From positions 461,694-525,693 of the forward strand of contig WBMW01005662.1 of the NCBI GenBank assembly GCA_013396635.1: DNA of 64,000 nt. Reading direction: 5' to 3'. The stretch is from Penelope pileata. Its lineage: Eukaryota; Chordata; Aves; Galliformes; Cracidae. Both the position numbers and the translations under genes were made by a program. The notes beneath the pieces are model-generated. The model was given only the letters and a program-made list of their open reading frames with translations, did not search any database and was not told the DNA's origin. Every line of letters starts with the position of its first letter. Position 1 is the stretch's first letter. This document shows, piece by piece, positions 1 through 14,325 of this stretch.

Positions 1-340
1 AGTCTAACCAAGAAGAGGGATGATCACGTAATAGGGACTTTCCAAGATCCTCAGTGGGCATACCAACAGGAAAATGATATTATATTATTTTCTCCATACA
101 TTCGTGACTAATCAGCTCACAGCACATTGTAATATGGATTGTACGATTTCACCACTGAGAACTATGATCATTTGCAAAGGTTTCTGCTTTCCCAGCCAAA
201 ATAGGGCAATGTAGCTGGCTTTGCAAACTATTTAGGGGGAGCTGCCAACTTAACTATGTTCACTTAGCATTTTGCTTTGTTTGTCTCCTTATTTAAAGGT
301 TCAGTATTTACATCAGTTAAATTCTTCTGTGTTTTTGCTT

Positions 341-356
341 GTTTGTTTGTTTGTTT
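341..356 (+). repeat. (GTTT)n microsatellite
   Basis: Four GTTT units within a T-rich stretch. Confidence 0.8.
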
Positions 357-693
357 AACTGATGTAGTAATACTACTTAGCTCTCTCCTCTTCCAAACTT
401 CCCATCCAGAAAAGTTCAGCAGTTGAACCCCCCCCTTACCTTTTTCTCTCTAAGTTTGCTTAAGCTAATCTAGGAAAAGAAGTTGTGCTTGGAATTGTAA
501 AAATGTACTAGCCAATAATGGATATAAAGTTTAAGTTCGCTAGACCTGGCCTACCTTTACCCTGAATAACTCACCTTTCCCCATTCTGGCGCCTTTGTCT
601 TTTCCTGTATTTTCGAATTGCTTGCCAATGACTGTGCACTCACTTCTCAGGAAGAAGGCTTTTAATCTGACATTACTAATGCATATTTAGTTT

Positions 694-708
694 AAAAAAA
701 AAAAAAAA
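694..708 (+). repeat. Poly-A run
   Basis: A 15-base A-run with no retroposon body recognised upstream. Confidence 0.85.
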
Positions 709-3700
709 GCTAAAAGTGGAAACAAAATACCATAAGGCAAGCTATGTGAAGTCAAGCATAGCTTGTAGTTCTAGCCCTGCCAAGTTTAAATTCTGATACA
801 GTTCCGCTTTGTGGCTAAAGTAAGAGAGTGGAGGAGCATTGGCTGTTATAAAACTGCTAGAGCTGATGAAAGAAAGAATTTCTATTAAATATCACAAAGT
901 TGGGAGAGAAAGATGTTCCACATTGTTCCAAAATTTCTTCAGAAATTTCAAAGCTTTTTGGAAATCTCCCATGACATTTTATTTTGAATTAATGACAAGT
1001 GTTTCATTTCAGACATCGTTAATGAAAATTCTACCAAGAACAGAAGCAGCCATAGCTTCTATGTGCCACTTAGCTACACCTAGCAAATCTGAAATATCCT
1101 GGACTGCTGATCTCTAGGGTGACAGAGAGGATGGGCACTCCCAGAGATGCCAACTTCTTTAGACTTTGCTCATGAACCTAAGGCTGCATTACAGGTGGGT
1201 GGGCAAGCATGCAGTTGAGCCAACTGGCAATCTTCTGACAGAAATCCATCTGGCAGGCAACTGTTGTAGCCCTCCTTGTAGGAAAAGTTCCTGGTCTGCT
1301 CCCAGATTCCCAGACCAGTACTTTCCCTTAAAGTTGTGAAGTTGTTAATGCTCTCCAGGAAAGATACACCTACCTCAGAGCAGCATGTTAGAGCACTTTG
1401 TCTTACATACAGTTTGTGAAAGGTATTTAACTGGGGAAGATGTAGCTTTTAGCTGACTACTGTGCACTCTGCTATGCAGGACCATGCTCTGAGCTGAACA
1501 GCATTATTAAAAGACCTGGAGCCTTGATAAGCCATTTCTGGTCATCAACAGGCTGGCAATGAATGACGACGGTGTGTACTAGGTTTCCATGTCAATGGAG
1601 CCTTTCTATTAATCCTCATCTTATATCAGCTATCTTGACACGCGTCAAATTTTCTAGCTGTCTCTCAAATAATCTCATTCTAAATACATGTGAAATACCA
1701 AAAAATATATTGCTGTCAGATACACAGTTTTTCATGTGACAAGTATTTTGAGATGAAAGTTTCATGTCATGCTTGTCAAAAATCCTTCCTGCTCTGAAAT
1801 ATACTTAAAGCCAGATGTGCATACCTCCTATCATTTATCGTTGTTGATCTCTGAAAGGCAGTAAGATTTGTTCAAACGTATGCTTCCTGAGAGGGTGCAA
1901 CACTAACACTGCTTCTGTTTCCTGAAAATATTAACTGGAGATATTTTCACAACTGCTATTCTAGAGACAGTACTTTTGCCCAAGAAATGTGTCAACCTTC
2001 ACTCTCTTTGAAGGGAGCTGGCTGGCCATATGTATTCATAACATATGTACATCACAAGTCAAACACCTGCAACTCAGATACTTAAGGTTTTTGGATAATC
2101 CCTTAATTAATTTGAATTTCCATAGGAAAAATGTGAGCTACGTGTAGTCTAACTTCCATATGCTGCATGACTGCATTACCTGAAGAGAAACTCTTCTCAC
2201 ATGTCTTAGATCAACATTTGAGCACAGCTCCATGGGAATTCATAAGACCAGAAAAATAATTTGATGTCACCTTTACAGTTGTCAAGCACAAAGGATTACC
2301 AAAATAGATACAGCTCTCTTACAGCACATTATGGTTACCATATGTGAAATAGGAAGTATGTAATATTCCACAGCGATGCCTAGTGCAGCACAAGCAACAG
2401 GAACCTTTCCCAACAATACATTATTGTAACTCATGAACTAATTTCTCAGCTGCATTTGCAACCCTTGCATGCTCTCACTCCATGAATAATTAAACTCTTG
2501 CCGTTAGGAACACAGATATTAATTAAAAGTGAATCTATGGCTCATTTGCTGAAAGACTGTGTTGGTAGTGGTGTTTTTAATGCTGTTATCTAATAACAGG
2601 ATTTCAAATATGGTACAGGGTCAGTAAGTTAAATACCTGTGGCAAGGTCTATTGCCAGGACATGACCAGGGTGAAGGGTCTTAGGGCTGCAGGGTGAAGA
2701 AGCAAAGGTCAGTTGGCAAAGGTCACAGTCACCTGGTGCTCATTAGCCTCCTAAGAAGCAGACAGCAAGAGCAGAAATGAGAGAAAGGAGAAAACAGCTC
2801 CCAGTAAAATTCAAAGGCTAGGGTTTGATCTTACATTGTAATGACAGAGTTTCTATAGGTTTTTTTTTTCATATTTTTCCTAAAACAAAAATGCCTTTAA
2901 AGAGTGTTCTCATCTTGCTGTGGCTTTCTGAGAACTCAATGGGAAGGAACACAGGCAACTGTTTTTTTCCATACAGATGGGAATATATCTGGGATGTTAC
3001 AGTTTTTGGTTGTTACTCAGGAATATTACTGACCTCACCAAATCAGATGGAAGAGATTACAAAGATATTTACATTTATGATTGAGCAATTGGGGGAGGTA
3101 GCATAGAACAATCATCTCGTCAAGATTAGTTTGTTACAGAGGAGATTCTGTAAAAGACTCAAACTCTCCCCTATAGAAAACTAGTCCTGAAGAAGCAGAC
3201 TGCTTATTTTCCACCAAGACCAAAGGTGCTAGTGGACTGTAACTAGACTGCTATGTAGGATGACTTCTGGGGGTGATCTCCCAAGAAGAAAATGGATTAA
3301 GACATTTCCTAAGAGCACTAAAAGAAGGTTCTTTCTTCTGCTCATGCATTCTGCCTTAACCATGGGTAAGAGAAACAAAGATCAGAGATCCCAATTCCCC
3401 GAGACAATCTGACTAATTAGCTGCACCTTGCCCTTAGCTAGAATGTAGCACTGGTCCATGGCAAGTCATGTCACACTATCATTGCAAGCAATAGCCTAAT
3501 AAAGTCTTTGGGATGACAGTTCTGTTACATCCAGCAGCTTGACAGCCTGCTGTGCCCACCTCAAGAAGAGGCATGTCTGCTTGTCATTCAACCAAATCAT
3601 GCCACGAAGTAATGACAAAGGGAGCACTAGCACTGGCAAATGCCAGGAGCATAGCACAACTCCTGCCAGAGGTACATTGTAAGAACTGGAGCGAGGAAGT

Positions 3701-5748
3701 AAAGGAATTGTGCCCACCAAAGTCTGTGTTTGGCTTTGATATGGAACTAAAACAGGGCTGAGAGGCATGAACTGGGAATCGTTCCCAACTGCGTGGGAAT
3801 AGATGCAGTTGCAAACAATATCTGTAAATATTCCTGCAAAATTTATCATAATATTGCTGGTATTCTGGTATTCCAGTTTTGCCTGGAATAATTACAGCAG
3901 GACTAGTGTGCAACCTCTCTACAAAAAGACAAAAAGTCTTACATACATGGCCTATGCCCCCTCCAAAAATAAAGGTCCCTACTCGATCCCTTTGGAACCT
4001 AGGCTGTCTTTCTGGCTTTAAATCCACTGCAGCTGAACAAACACTGGAGCTTCAATGCCCACCTTGTTTCCTCAGTAAGTGCTTCCCTGGAACACAAAAC
4101 AAAGACAGGGCCTACCCATGCAGCAAGCTTGGGGGTGTCAGCGAGAGATGGAAAGTAAGAACCACAACTTTTTTATTACCTTACTGGGAGACTAGGAAGG
4201 GCCATGACTTGCCTGAGGCTCTGCTGCCAGTCCTCAGTCCGTGGCACAAACAGTATAGGTGTCTGCCTGCATGCTGTGCTTCTGGACATAACAGTAGCAC
4301 AGAAAGGCTTGTGAGCTTTATGTGCAACCAAAAACGAAAGACAAATTTTACTCAGGTGAGAAATCTGATCCCTGCATATGCCTTTAAAGACAGTAAGGGT
4401 TTCCTATTTAAGGACAGGATTGTTAGGGGAACTAATTACTCCTCCTCACAGAACAGACTGAGATAAATACATCTGATCCTACAGAAAGCTTTTGGAGAAC
4501 AAGGCCAGCTGAGAAGAAGGATCAAGCAACAGTACTTACTAGTGTAGAATAAGACCAAAGTTTAATAGGAGTGATGATCCAGAGGGCTGGTGCCACGATC
4601 CAGTATGAATGACTGAGGAAGCAGCAGGACACATGGAAAGCAGAATGGAGCTGTAGGCTGGGGTTCACAGTATTTGGGGAAAAACTGCCTTGCCCTGTGC
4701 CTCAGCTACTAAAGGAATAAGAAAGTAGCAGCATGTGCAGCATTTCTCAGCAATTAACTGTCATATTCATGATTATAATACCTGATCAGTGATCCATTGA
4801 TGGCACGGACATAGCTGGACTGGGAAACCAGCTGCCGTTGCAGCCGGCTGAGATAGGCAGCAGTATTCACTGGCTGCCAGTGAGGTGTGCTCTGAGGCCA
4901 GTGGGCAGCTGCTGGCTGTTGATAGGAAACCCACACAATGAGAAGTGTTAGAGCTTGGATATCATCATGGCTGGCACACAAGGAGTTCCCTTCTGTAACG
5001 AGCTGCAGAACAGTGCAAACCACGATCACAGCCGAACATCAAAACATCTTGGGGAGGAGGGTATTACTTTGGTTCTATGCAGAATGCTGTCAAATAGCAA
5101 ACTGAAGTTTAGCAGAGGTCATGCAGTCTAAAATTATTTTAGAACTGAGGGATGCACTTGAGGCTAATTCCAGCTGGAAGATCTCTGTAGAGATTTTCAT
5201 CCTACATGTCCAAGTACCTGATAAAGGAATTTTGTGTAATTCACCTACTCAGTGAGTTGTAGAGCAGGAAGGGATTGCCTGAAATCATTCAATGGAGACT
5301 GACTCCTAGGTTTTTAGGGCCCAGTTCAAGTTGTCTGCTAAGCTATGCTGTATGTAATAAGAATTATCAGCTCCACAGTAGTAAGGAAAATTCCAGATAA
5401 AGTAAAGCATTGAACTAAACAAAGTTACATCTGAGCATGGAAGAAAGTTGCCAGCATAGGGCAAAAACACTCACTGTGAACTATCAACTGGTTTTGACAC
5501 CCTGCTTTGGAACTACTGCTGGGTACACTGCCAGCTTGGAAAGCCTCCCCCCACCACAGGCTTCTGCTTAACCACATGGACCTGTCACTTGGGTAGCTGG
5601 GGTAACTGATAGCCGTACTGGGTTAGCATTCATCCACTTACAGGATGGCATGGGGTAATGCTGCGCATTCTAACAGTGTTTATCACAAGTGTCTGCTGAC
5701 TGTGGAGAAAGAGGAATATACCTTTACCCTTCAGGTTGTTCTTTTTTT

Positions 5749-5827
5749 GGGGGGGGAAGAGAGGGGGGGCATGGGGGAAAGGAGAGCTGGAGGGAGCGGA
5801 GAGCAGGGAAGAGGGAAAAGGAAAGGC
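5749..5827 (+). repeat. G-rich purine tract with quadruplex potential
   Basis: Runs of 8, 7 and 5 G (5,749-5,756; 5,763-5,769; 5,773-5,777) are followed by several GG and GGG groups in an almost pure purine stretch. This meets the usual G-quadruplex pattern on the plus strand. Confidence 0.8.
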
Positions 5828-6374
5828 TAGCCTATAATTTAGTTGAAAATTCAGGATTAGGGCATGTTTTTACTTTCTGATTTGTGTTCTGAGTTGAATA
5901 CTGGAATCAACACTATGCAATATAGAATAGATTGGAGAGCTTGCGTCATTCTAAAAAGAAATGAAATTCATTGTACTTGTCATCAACTGCCAGCACAATC
6001 CTTCCCTTTCGACAGCTAAGTCCCTTACTGTAGACTGCGTAAAAGGAAGGCGTAAAAGAAAAAAAATCAGTCTTCGTGCATTAACAGGATATGACTGAGA
6101 GAGAGAGAAATTTTTAGGAATGTTAATAATTTATGTGTGACATGAGGTGAGGAAGAACACTTTGTATTCCATCCATTTCTGCCTGAACAATTCTCACTTT
6201 GTCATTCTGTTCCCTGCTAAAACGAATGCTAAGCATTTCTAATGGCCAATAAACATTGTTGCATTGTTCAGCGGATTTCCAAAATCCATTTTTCACTTGC
6301 ATCAAGAAGCAAGGCTGTAATTCTTTTACAGAAGAAATCCCAACTATTTTCTCCAAGAGAAAACCCCAAATCCT

Positions 6375-6436
6375 GTATATATCTTGTACATATATACACA
6401 CATACATATATACGAAATATATTGGAATATATATTG
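6375..6436. repeat. AT/CA low-complexity stretch
   Basis: Imperfect (TA)n and (CATA)n units, including TATATACACACATACATATA. Confidence 0.75.
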
Positions 6437-7060
6437 CTGATGAATGTATTAATAAGTCAATAAGAAACTATAAAGCAATGACCAGCTAATGTGATGCATC
6501 ATTCATGAGGCTTTTGCAATTCTGCAGACAAGGAAAGGTAAGAAGCTGGCAATACTGTGTAACTAGAAGTTTATTAACCTCTTCAACGTAAACAAAAATG
6601 AGTTAAACATTTGGAAGTAGGTAGAAAGAACTATATTGGCTTAGAATTACAACAAGGAAATTGTGTTGCTGGTCTTAATTTATAATTAAAGATCTATTTA
6701 AAATTATTTGGATGAAAAACAAAGAAACTAAAAGTTTCAACTATGCTTTACATTAGCTAGGTTTTGGAATTTTCAGGAAAAGGTAAGTTAATTTTATTAT
6801 ATTACATATATGAGAAATATTGAGATAAGCATATGAAAGCAATATGAATAGGAAACTTTAAGTCAGGTCTTTTCACAGTCAGTGTGTCTGGACTTTGTAA
6901 ACTTAAGACACTATTCTTTTTTAGACAACAAGCAACTTTACTTGCTAGCTCCAGAGGAAGATCTGAAGGAGTTTGAAAGTACTGTGAAGAAGTAACATAT
7001 TGGTTTAGAGTATTAAAAAAAATACTCACTCGATCTGAAGTCAATTACAGTTACAGCCCA

Positions 7061-7110
7061 TGCACATGCACACACACAAACACAAAAATAAAAAAAAAAA
7101 AATAAATAAA
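7061..7110 (+). repeat. (CA)n followed by A-rich run
   Basis: TGCACATGCACACACACAAA, then an A-run and AATAAATAAA. A simple repeat. Confidence 0.8.
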
Positions 7111-9741
7111 GTGGAAATGCTAATGTCTGCACTGGGATAAAGGCTGGGTTTGAAAGAAAACATCATAAGGATCTTACACCTGGACTTCAAGTTATTTTGG
7201 TGCCTAAATACCATTGCCTCTGACCACAGACAAGGAAGTTAATGTGGATTTGCCATGTGTTAACAAAATAATTCATAAGTCATGCTACTAGATGGATTTA
7301 GTTATGCAGATTACAAAGGGTGTCTCTTTTGGCTTTGGCCACAGTAGAGAAGATGTGCAAATGTTAATGTCAGCTATACCACGGATGGAATCTATTGGGC
7401 ATAGGCTTTGTGCCATGGCCACAGACAGGGATAGAGGGATTTGCTGCAATTTCCAGTTCAGATGATATAGTTCCTGACACCCAGATCTGTAAGTAAGTAA
7501 TTTATGTAAGTAGCTGTAGTCTGGGGTTTCTGTCAAGATGCCTATCTACCTTCATCCGCTTACCCATGTAGGTCCTGTAGATTCAGTCCCCAAAGTTTCA
7601 CTCAAGGAAACTGCATTCAACATAGCTGTTCCTTAATAATTTATGGACAAGGATGAGGAGCAAGATAATTTTGGACATTATGTCAGAACTGACTAAGCCA
7701 GGGACTCAAGCCATTCATTGTTATTCATTCAACTGGGAAAGCTAATATGATACAAAGTGTACTAGATGGTGTCTAGTTGTACTCTGTCCAGCAGCAGTGG
7801 GACACTTACCAATGACTTCAGTGGGTGGGGACTGGACACTGAACCTCCATCCTACAGCTCCAACTTCTGTAGTTGCACTTAGGAGCTCTGCCTACAAATG
7901 AGCAAGCCAGGATCTCATTGGCTACTTACACTTTCTACCCACCATTCTGATCAATTGCAAAGGGATGATTCACGTGTCACATCTTGCAAGCAATGGGAGT
8001 TCTCTTAACTTTCCAAGCAGAGTTTCAGAACAATCCAAACTGCAGAGAGACACTTTTTTTTTTTACAACGATCATTCCGTAAGAAATTACTCCTGATAGC
8101 CAGCCTACACAGGGCAAATACGCCATCACAAAACCCAATGCAGTTGGGAAGCCCAGAGCTTGGTATTGTTGAGGAAACTTCGCTCCTTCTGTATGAATTT
8201 GCTATTGTGTCAGTGATATGGGTAACAGCTCAGTTACGGATGACCTTTTAAATGCCTAGACAGATTGACTTTAAAAAGTTACTCCAGCTAAGGTAGAAAT
8301 CAAACTATAAAATGAAGTGAACAAAGTTCTGCTCTTGAAGCTCATTATTTACTGATGCAAACACTTCCAAATCCTGTGATACAGAAAAAAGGAGATGTTA
8401 AATAGCAGGCCATTTTTGTGCCTCCTGGCTTTTAGGCACATAAGACAAAAATGATTACCAGTACAGTGGCTATTACAGAAGATGGGAAACTTCCTTATGG
8501 ATTTATTTTCTGTCAAAACATGCTAATTCAATGAAAGCAAAGCACTTTATTTGAAGTTCATTGTATTTCTGCAGTTTTCTACTCTAACAAATTAATTTCT
8601 TATTAAACATCCTGTCTTCCATTTAGGAAAAAGAAATCCAAATTGTAATTAAGTATTTTGATAACACTGAAACTAACACAGTGGAAAAAACCAACCCTCT
8701 GGGATTTAAGAATTCATTCCATAAGAAATTCTACATGCTTTGTCTTACTTCGTTCCAAAGTCTGATTCCCACCCTCTTGATTAGCTGTGCTTCTGGCTTC
8801 CGGCCATTGCATTTGTACTGGCAATGCTTCCAAACTCAGTTGGAGAGTCAGCAGATAAAAACCCATCCTCTACTTGATTGGCTAGTACATCTTGTCATAC
8901 ACCTCTCTAGTGGAGAAAACTCCATAAACTTACAGTTGCTCTGTTGCAGAAAGGAGCAAGCACTGGTCTTCTTTGCTTTGAAATTCTAATTCTATACTAA
9001 TTTTATATTTTAGTGTCAATGAAGCATAGGCATTTTTCAAATAAAACTTTAAAATATGAGCACTCTTAATAAGTAGTTATTTCTAGCATCTGTGTAAACC
9101 TATCAAAGCTCCATTCTTCCACCTGACAAGCTTGATGGATTCACACTTTCTACGTATCCTGAAAGCTGAACATGTTTTGTGGCAGCCTTCTGCTACAGAC
9201 TGAAAATGGAAACTCCTGACGATGGGATCAAAGCCAAAGAAAAAAGAATGTTAACACAGAAGTATCTACTTACGAAACGGTAGCAAATCTGAGGCAGAAA
9301 TACTGGCAGCAGTAGATACTGAACTGAAGGCTGCCATGCAGTGGGAGCTGAGATTCAGCCTCATTCCTTCGCTGCTGAAACGTCCTGAAGACCTGTATTC
9401 TTTGAAAGTGCAATAAGGTGCTTTAAACAATTTAGATTAGAACAAAATCTGCTTCTAGTAAAACTCCATCCCTCCATGCAAAAAGGTTGAGTGAACAGGG
9501 ACTTACATCTTCCCGTGCCCTGAAAACTGTTTTGTACCATAAGCTATACAGCGAGACGTGCCCAGCCCATCGCCCTCCCAGAACCAGTGGCTTCAATCTA
9601 ACTGATGCCCTGCAGAAGGATCAAAAAGACCTCACAAACTGTAATCTATAAACATGTTCATAAAAACAAAATAAATTGAGGAGACTGGCCGTTTGACATT
9701 TCTAGCCAAAAATAATTTTTTCTTTTCTCCTTTTCCTTACT

Positions 9742-9767
9742 TTGTTGTTGTTGTTGTTGTTGTTGTT
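9742..9767 (+). repeat. (TTG)n microsatellite
   Basis: Eight uninterrupted TTG units and a partial ninth. Confidence 0.95.
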
Positions 9768-12700
9768 AATAAAGGCCTTGGTACAAATTTAGAACAAAAA
9801 TGTGGTCCTATCAGCAAGAGAAGCTTTCTCTTTATCCAACCTACAGCATACTAAGAGATCTGCTTACCACTCAGTGCTTATTATATCTGCAGTTTGGCCT
9901 CTTCTTTCTATTTCCAAAGCCATAAGCTGGCTTGTAATGCTGTAGATGTGGAATGGTAATCAGCAAATAAGGAACAGCAGACCTGTTCCACTACTGGAAA
10001 ACACGCAGATTTAGGTAAGGACGCTTGATAGAAATCGGATACATGTATTTCTTTTCATTCTCTTACGCTAAAATACGTTTGAAACTGAACATAAGCAGTG
10101 AAATGTATGACTCTTTTTGCACCAGAAAGCTCACAGAACTGTTCGGGAAAAACTGAAGTCTACAGTACACATTTTCTCACCTGCATGGCTCCAGCCAGCA
10201 TCTGCAAATGAGATAAACATTTACTAAAATGAAGTACAGAGAAAGTTCAAGCTAGTGACTTAGAATAGGGGGGGAAGACTATTTTAAAAAGTCACAATGT
10301 CATAAAGAGATGGTAAGTCGTATGTAACTTTGCAGGCCTACAGTTAGTGTTGGCAAACATGAAGTCCTTCTAAGTATTTCAGATGAGAGTATTTTGATTT
10401 ATTTATAAACCTCACATACTCTGGAATTTTATTAGTCTGCATTCCATTCCCAGGAACAAGTTCCAAAGAGCTCCAGGAGAAACGAAAAAGAGAGTGACGT
10501 TTTGGGAGCGAGCACTGTAGTGATAAAGTAATGCCACTCTGTGAGGGGTGGTAACTTTTTAAAGAAAAAATGATATTAGGTAGAGGGCTATTTGGTTTTT
10601 GGTTAGAGGCTTAATGCAGAAAAACCGACATGAGAGAATGACAAATGCCTATATGAATGTGAAAACTAGGGACTGTTTATAAGCAATGCACGCCACAGTC
10701 ATCAGGTAATAAAATCAATGCTAAAAATTAAGGAAATGGCACTTGTGTTTGCACTTAGCATAGGGTGAGTCTAATCCCAGCAGGAACATAAACTCTGGGT
10801 TTTTCCTCTCTCACCTCTGTGCTGAAATCCACTTAATTCTTCAAGAACAAAATGAGATGTTTCTCTTGCATCTTCAATTATTTTTGAAATAATTCAAAAA
10901 TAAAAATAATTTTAAAAAATACTATCTACAGTCTCTCCCCTGCCACATTTCCATGCCTGAGTTTCTCACAGAGTTGACTGTAAAATTTCCATATCTGTAT
11001 TTATGTCTCAGTGTACAGTCTAAGGAGTAGAATGGTGGAATTCTTTACCCAACAAGGAAAAAATAACTGATGCTCATTTTACTCAGCTCAAGCTTTCAGG
11101 CTGCAGCATCACTTTGTTTTTCATATTTGAAGAGTGGTAATAAGAAGCTATAACTGCTGTTCAAAAGAACAGTCCATATATCCTTACCTTTCTTGAGGAG
11201 TTATGTGACATTTATCTCAGGATGTCATTCTTCCACACCTTACAAGTTCTTCACTTCAAAACCATCCTGAAGTCATTAATAGCCATCTATGAGTCAACGA
11301 ACTTGAATTTAAGCAATCTGGTTAGTAAGTATTTATCACGAGCACCTGCCATTTCAAGAGCTGTCTATAAGAAACGTGACACTCAGAAGTATATGGAAGG
11401 GCTATGCACACTGAAATGCCACCAAGACTTCAGAGTTCATACAGCCACCATATGGAGCAACAGCACTGGAAGGAAAGAGTAGCCTTTGCTCTCGAGAGCA
11501 TACCTGTCTGCAGAATGCCGCCTGGTTTGTGTCTACCATGTGTATTTAATATCTGACAAATTTTGTAGGATTTATGATAACTTGTCTTGGCATTTGGTGA
11601 CTTTAAGATGAATTCATGTCAATTTGTTGCCCTTTCTGAATAGTTGTCAGCTATTTCAGTTCCAGCTTCTGTAGAAGCTTCACAAGAGGATGCCCATAGT
11701 CTGCAAATAAAAGGTAGACGAAAAAAGCTGAAATGAGTCTCCTACCTTGGAAATGAAATGCCCAGCACAGAATCCAGACCTGCTGTACAGTTCCATCTTA
11801 TTGTACAAACTGCTACTGAATTTACTTAGCTCCAAGTACAAGTTAACTTTCTCAGTTGCCTATTCACTGTCCTAGGAGAGAGTAAGAGACCTAAACTAGC
11901 ATTTGAACTGGGGAAAGCAGCAGCAGCATATTCCCATCATGGAATAAACTTTTTTGGAAAGGGCACGATATTGACCCAAGAAGAGACAGGGATCATTTTC
12001 TGTTCAGCTGTGTTTTCCTTTCTGACTAATGAATTTCTCAATGAAAATTAAATGGGACTTCAATTTTAATTAAGTGTAATTTTACTTTTCCATCATTCAA
12101 AGAAAACTGAGCACTGATACAGTGTCTGCAATAACACAATCAATGAAAATGAGATAGAGAAGGGATCTCAACTGATACTGAGTCTACTGATTTGTTTTGA
12201 AGAAGGCAAAACATGACTTCACTCTTAATGTCAGATGCCTGTCTTCCATGCTCAGTAAAATGCACCTTGGGATAAGAATTTAGGGAGAATGGCAGAGAGG
12301 TTGTTCTTAGATGCTGCCTAAGAACTAAATTACAAGGTGAACTCCACAACAAACTCCACTTTCTGGAGATGACTATATAGTAAAAGATGAAGTTCATCTC
12401 TTAATACTAATGGTTCTGCAGTATTTCTTTTGTCCATTTCGTTCTCAACAAAACTATTTGTTGCCGAGTATGAGGCTCAGTTTCTTCACTTCTTTGCACT
12501 TCTCTGAGCAAGCTTACATGACATTCAATATACAGATGGATATGGAAATTGAATGAGAGGATAAACAGGCCTTGAGGATTTAAGTTCAAAGGGGAAGGAG
12601 AATGTCCCAAGGCTCTTTTCTTCTGGATCTTTTTGTGGGGGGAGTAGGACAGGGAGGAAATGTCCATTTTGTTCATTTCACTCCTTTCATCCAGAAGACA

Positions 12701-13833
12701 AACAGCTGTTTTAGCCGTCACTACATCCAGCTTGATAACAGTATGTTTTGTTGGTTGGAATGTTACATATAGGAAAGCTTTGCTCACAATATACTATTTC
12801 AGGCCTGCTGGTCTGTGACATTGTCTTTTTAAAGTTAGCCATGCACACACAGAAATCTAAATCTGGTAAAAACAATTGCATTACCCTTACTCAGAAAGCT
12901 AATAGTAATACAAGTTGTGTTCCTACAAAATCCAAATGAAAGTTGCCCTTGGTTCTTTTTCTTCATGGGTGATTATATGTATTTTCTTAATTGCTTATAC
13001 ATCTGAATCCAAAAAAATCCACATTTATGACTCACTACCAGTACTACAACAGTCATCTCATCTCTTAATATAAGATTTACCTTGATTAGAAAACCAATTG
13101 TTTCATGACAAGTCTCTAAATGTCATATGACTGGACTGGCAGAGGAGTTGCTGACCTGACTGATTTTCGGAAATTCAGTAATATTCATGAAACTTTATTT
13201 CACCTGTATTAACATTATAGGTGTTAAATAGCAAGCAAATATTAGCTAATGCACAATTAACTGAGTAACTTTAAAAAAGACTAAAAATATTGAAGCAAGG
13301 CTAACCATAAATATCTAGAAATACAGAAAACTAAAAATTGTATATTCTGTGCCTCCCTTTTCTCATCAAATTCAGAAAGAAGGCATAGAAATAGTTCTGC
13401 TTAGAGAAAAGTTCTGTGACATTTTCCATTGAAGCAAAAATACTGAGTAAAATCATCCAGGCAAAAGGGAATTTCTTATATGTTATACATTTAAAGTGAT
13501 ACTATTTAAAGAACTGCTGTTACTCCCAACAAGTAAGAATGAAACCTCACTACTTCTCTACTGCTCAGTGAACCAGCGATAAAACTTTCAATGTGGTATC
13601 TGATGCATGTCCAGTTAACACATTTGTAGTTGAACATCTATATATAGCAGCCTATTAGCAGTTTAACACTATTTCAAATTACAACGAGTCTGAATGAAGC
13701 TGTTTATTTTCAGTCTATGACTGAATACTCTGTGTAGAAGTCAATGGAACCAGTTTAGACTTGCTGAGAACCTGGCTGAAAATTTCTTAGTCTTAGCTAT
13801 TCTGGTAGTTATCTTCAGCAACAAGTAGATTGG

Positions 13834-13850
13834 AAAAAAAAAAAAAAAAA
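13834..13850 (+). repeat. Poly-A run
   Basis: Seventeen A residues, with no retroposon body recognised next to them. Confidence 0.85.
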
Positions 13851-14325
13851 CAATCCTTACATCTCACAGTACCTATATTTAATCAGAAACACAAATAAAG
13901 AAGCACAAATAAAAATAAACTTCCCGAAGTTGCATCATTAGTGACAGATACAAAGGTAAAATACAACAATTTATTTATTAAGTAATCCAGGCTCCTAATA
14001 TGTACCCAGCATATTTTCTTCCTGCCACGCTTTTTGCAGAGGTAAGCCCATTCCAATATTAATTTTAAAAACTGTTCTGGTTTCTGCAATACAAAGCCTC
14101 ACCAAAGTTTACCGGATCTATGGAAATCAGGGTGATAAAAGCATACCGCAAGGAAGAAAAAGTTCTCTTCACAAAAACATGTAGGAGTAACTCTGTTTAC
14201 CTCAGCAGCATGATATTGCTGGGAGTAGACAAACCCAGAGACCACCTTTTTAAAGGGGTTTGCAGCTTTGAACAAATGCAATTCACATCTTATCTGTCCA
14301 TCTGTAGGATAATGCCCGAAGCTGA

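Larger units (their letters stand above)
1..5740. other. Upstream non-coding DNA, no gene supported
   Basis: AT-rich, with stops in all frames. Only simple runs and a small inverted repeat (738-765) are seen. Overlapping open frames on both strands at 3,496-4,466 have no recognisable domain. Confidence 0.7.
5830..13830. other. Upstream non-coding DNA, no gene supported
   Basis: AT-rich unique-looking sequence with simple repeats near 6.4, 7.1 and 9.7 kb. I recognise no exons or mobile elements. Conserved enhancers cannot be judged without an alignment. Confidence 0.7.

Noticed and set aside
3879..4466. 195-codon plus-strand open frame as a gene
   Set aside because: No domain, no homologue recognised, no splice or promoter context, and overlapping open frames on the other strand. 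Kept only as a low-interest finding.
5255..5330. GCAGGAAGGGATTGCCTGAAATCAT as an old CR1 3' end
   Set aside because: Only one short block resembles CR1, with no terminal repeats. Too weak to annotate.
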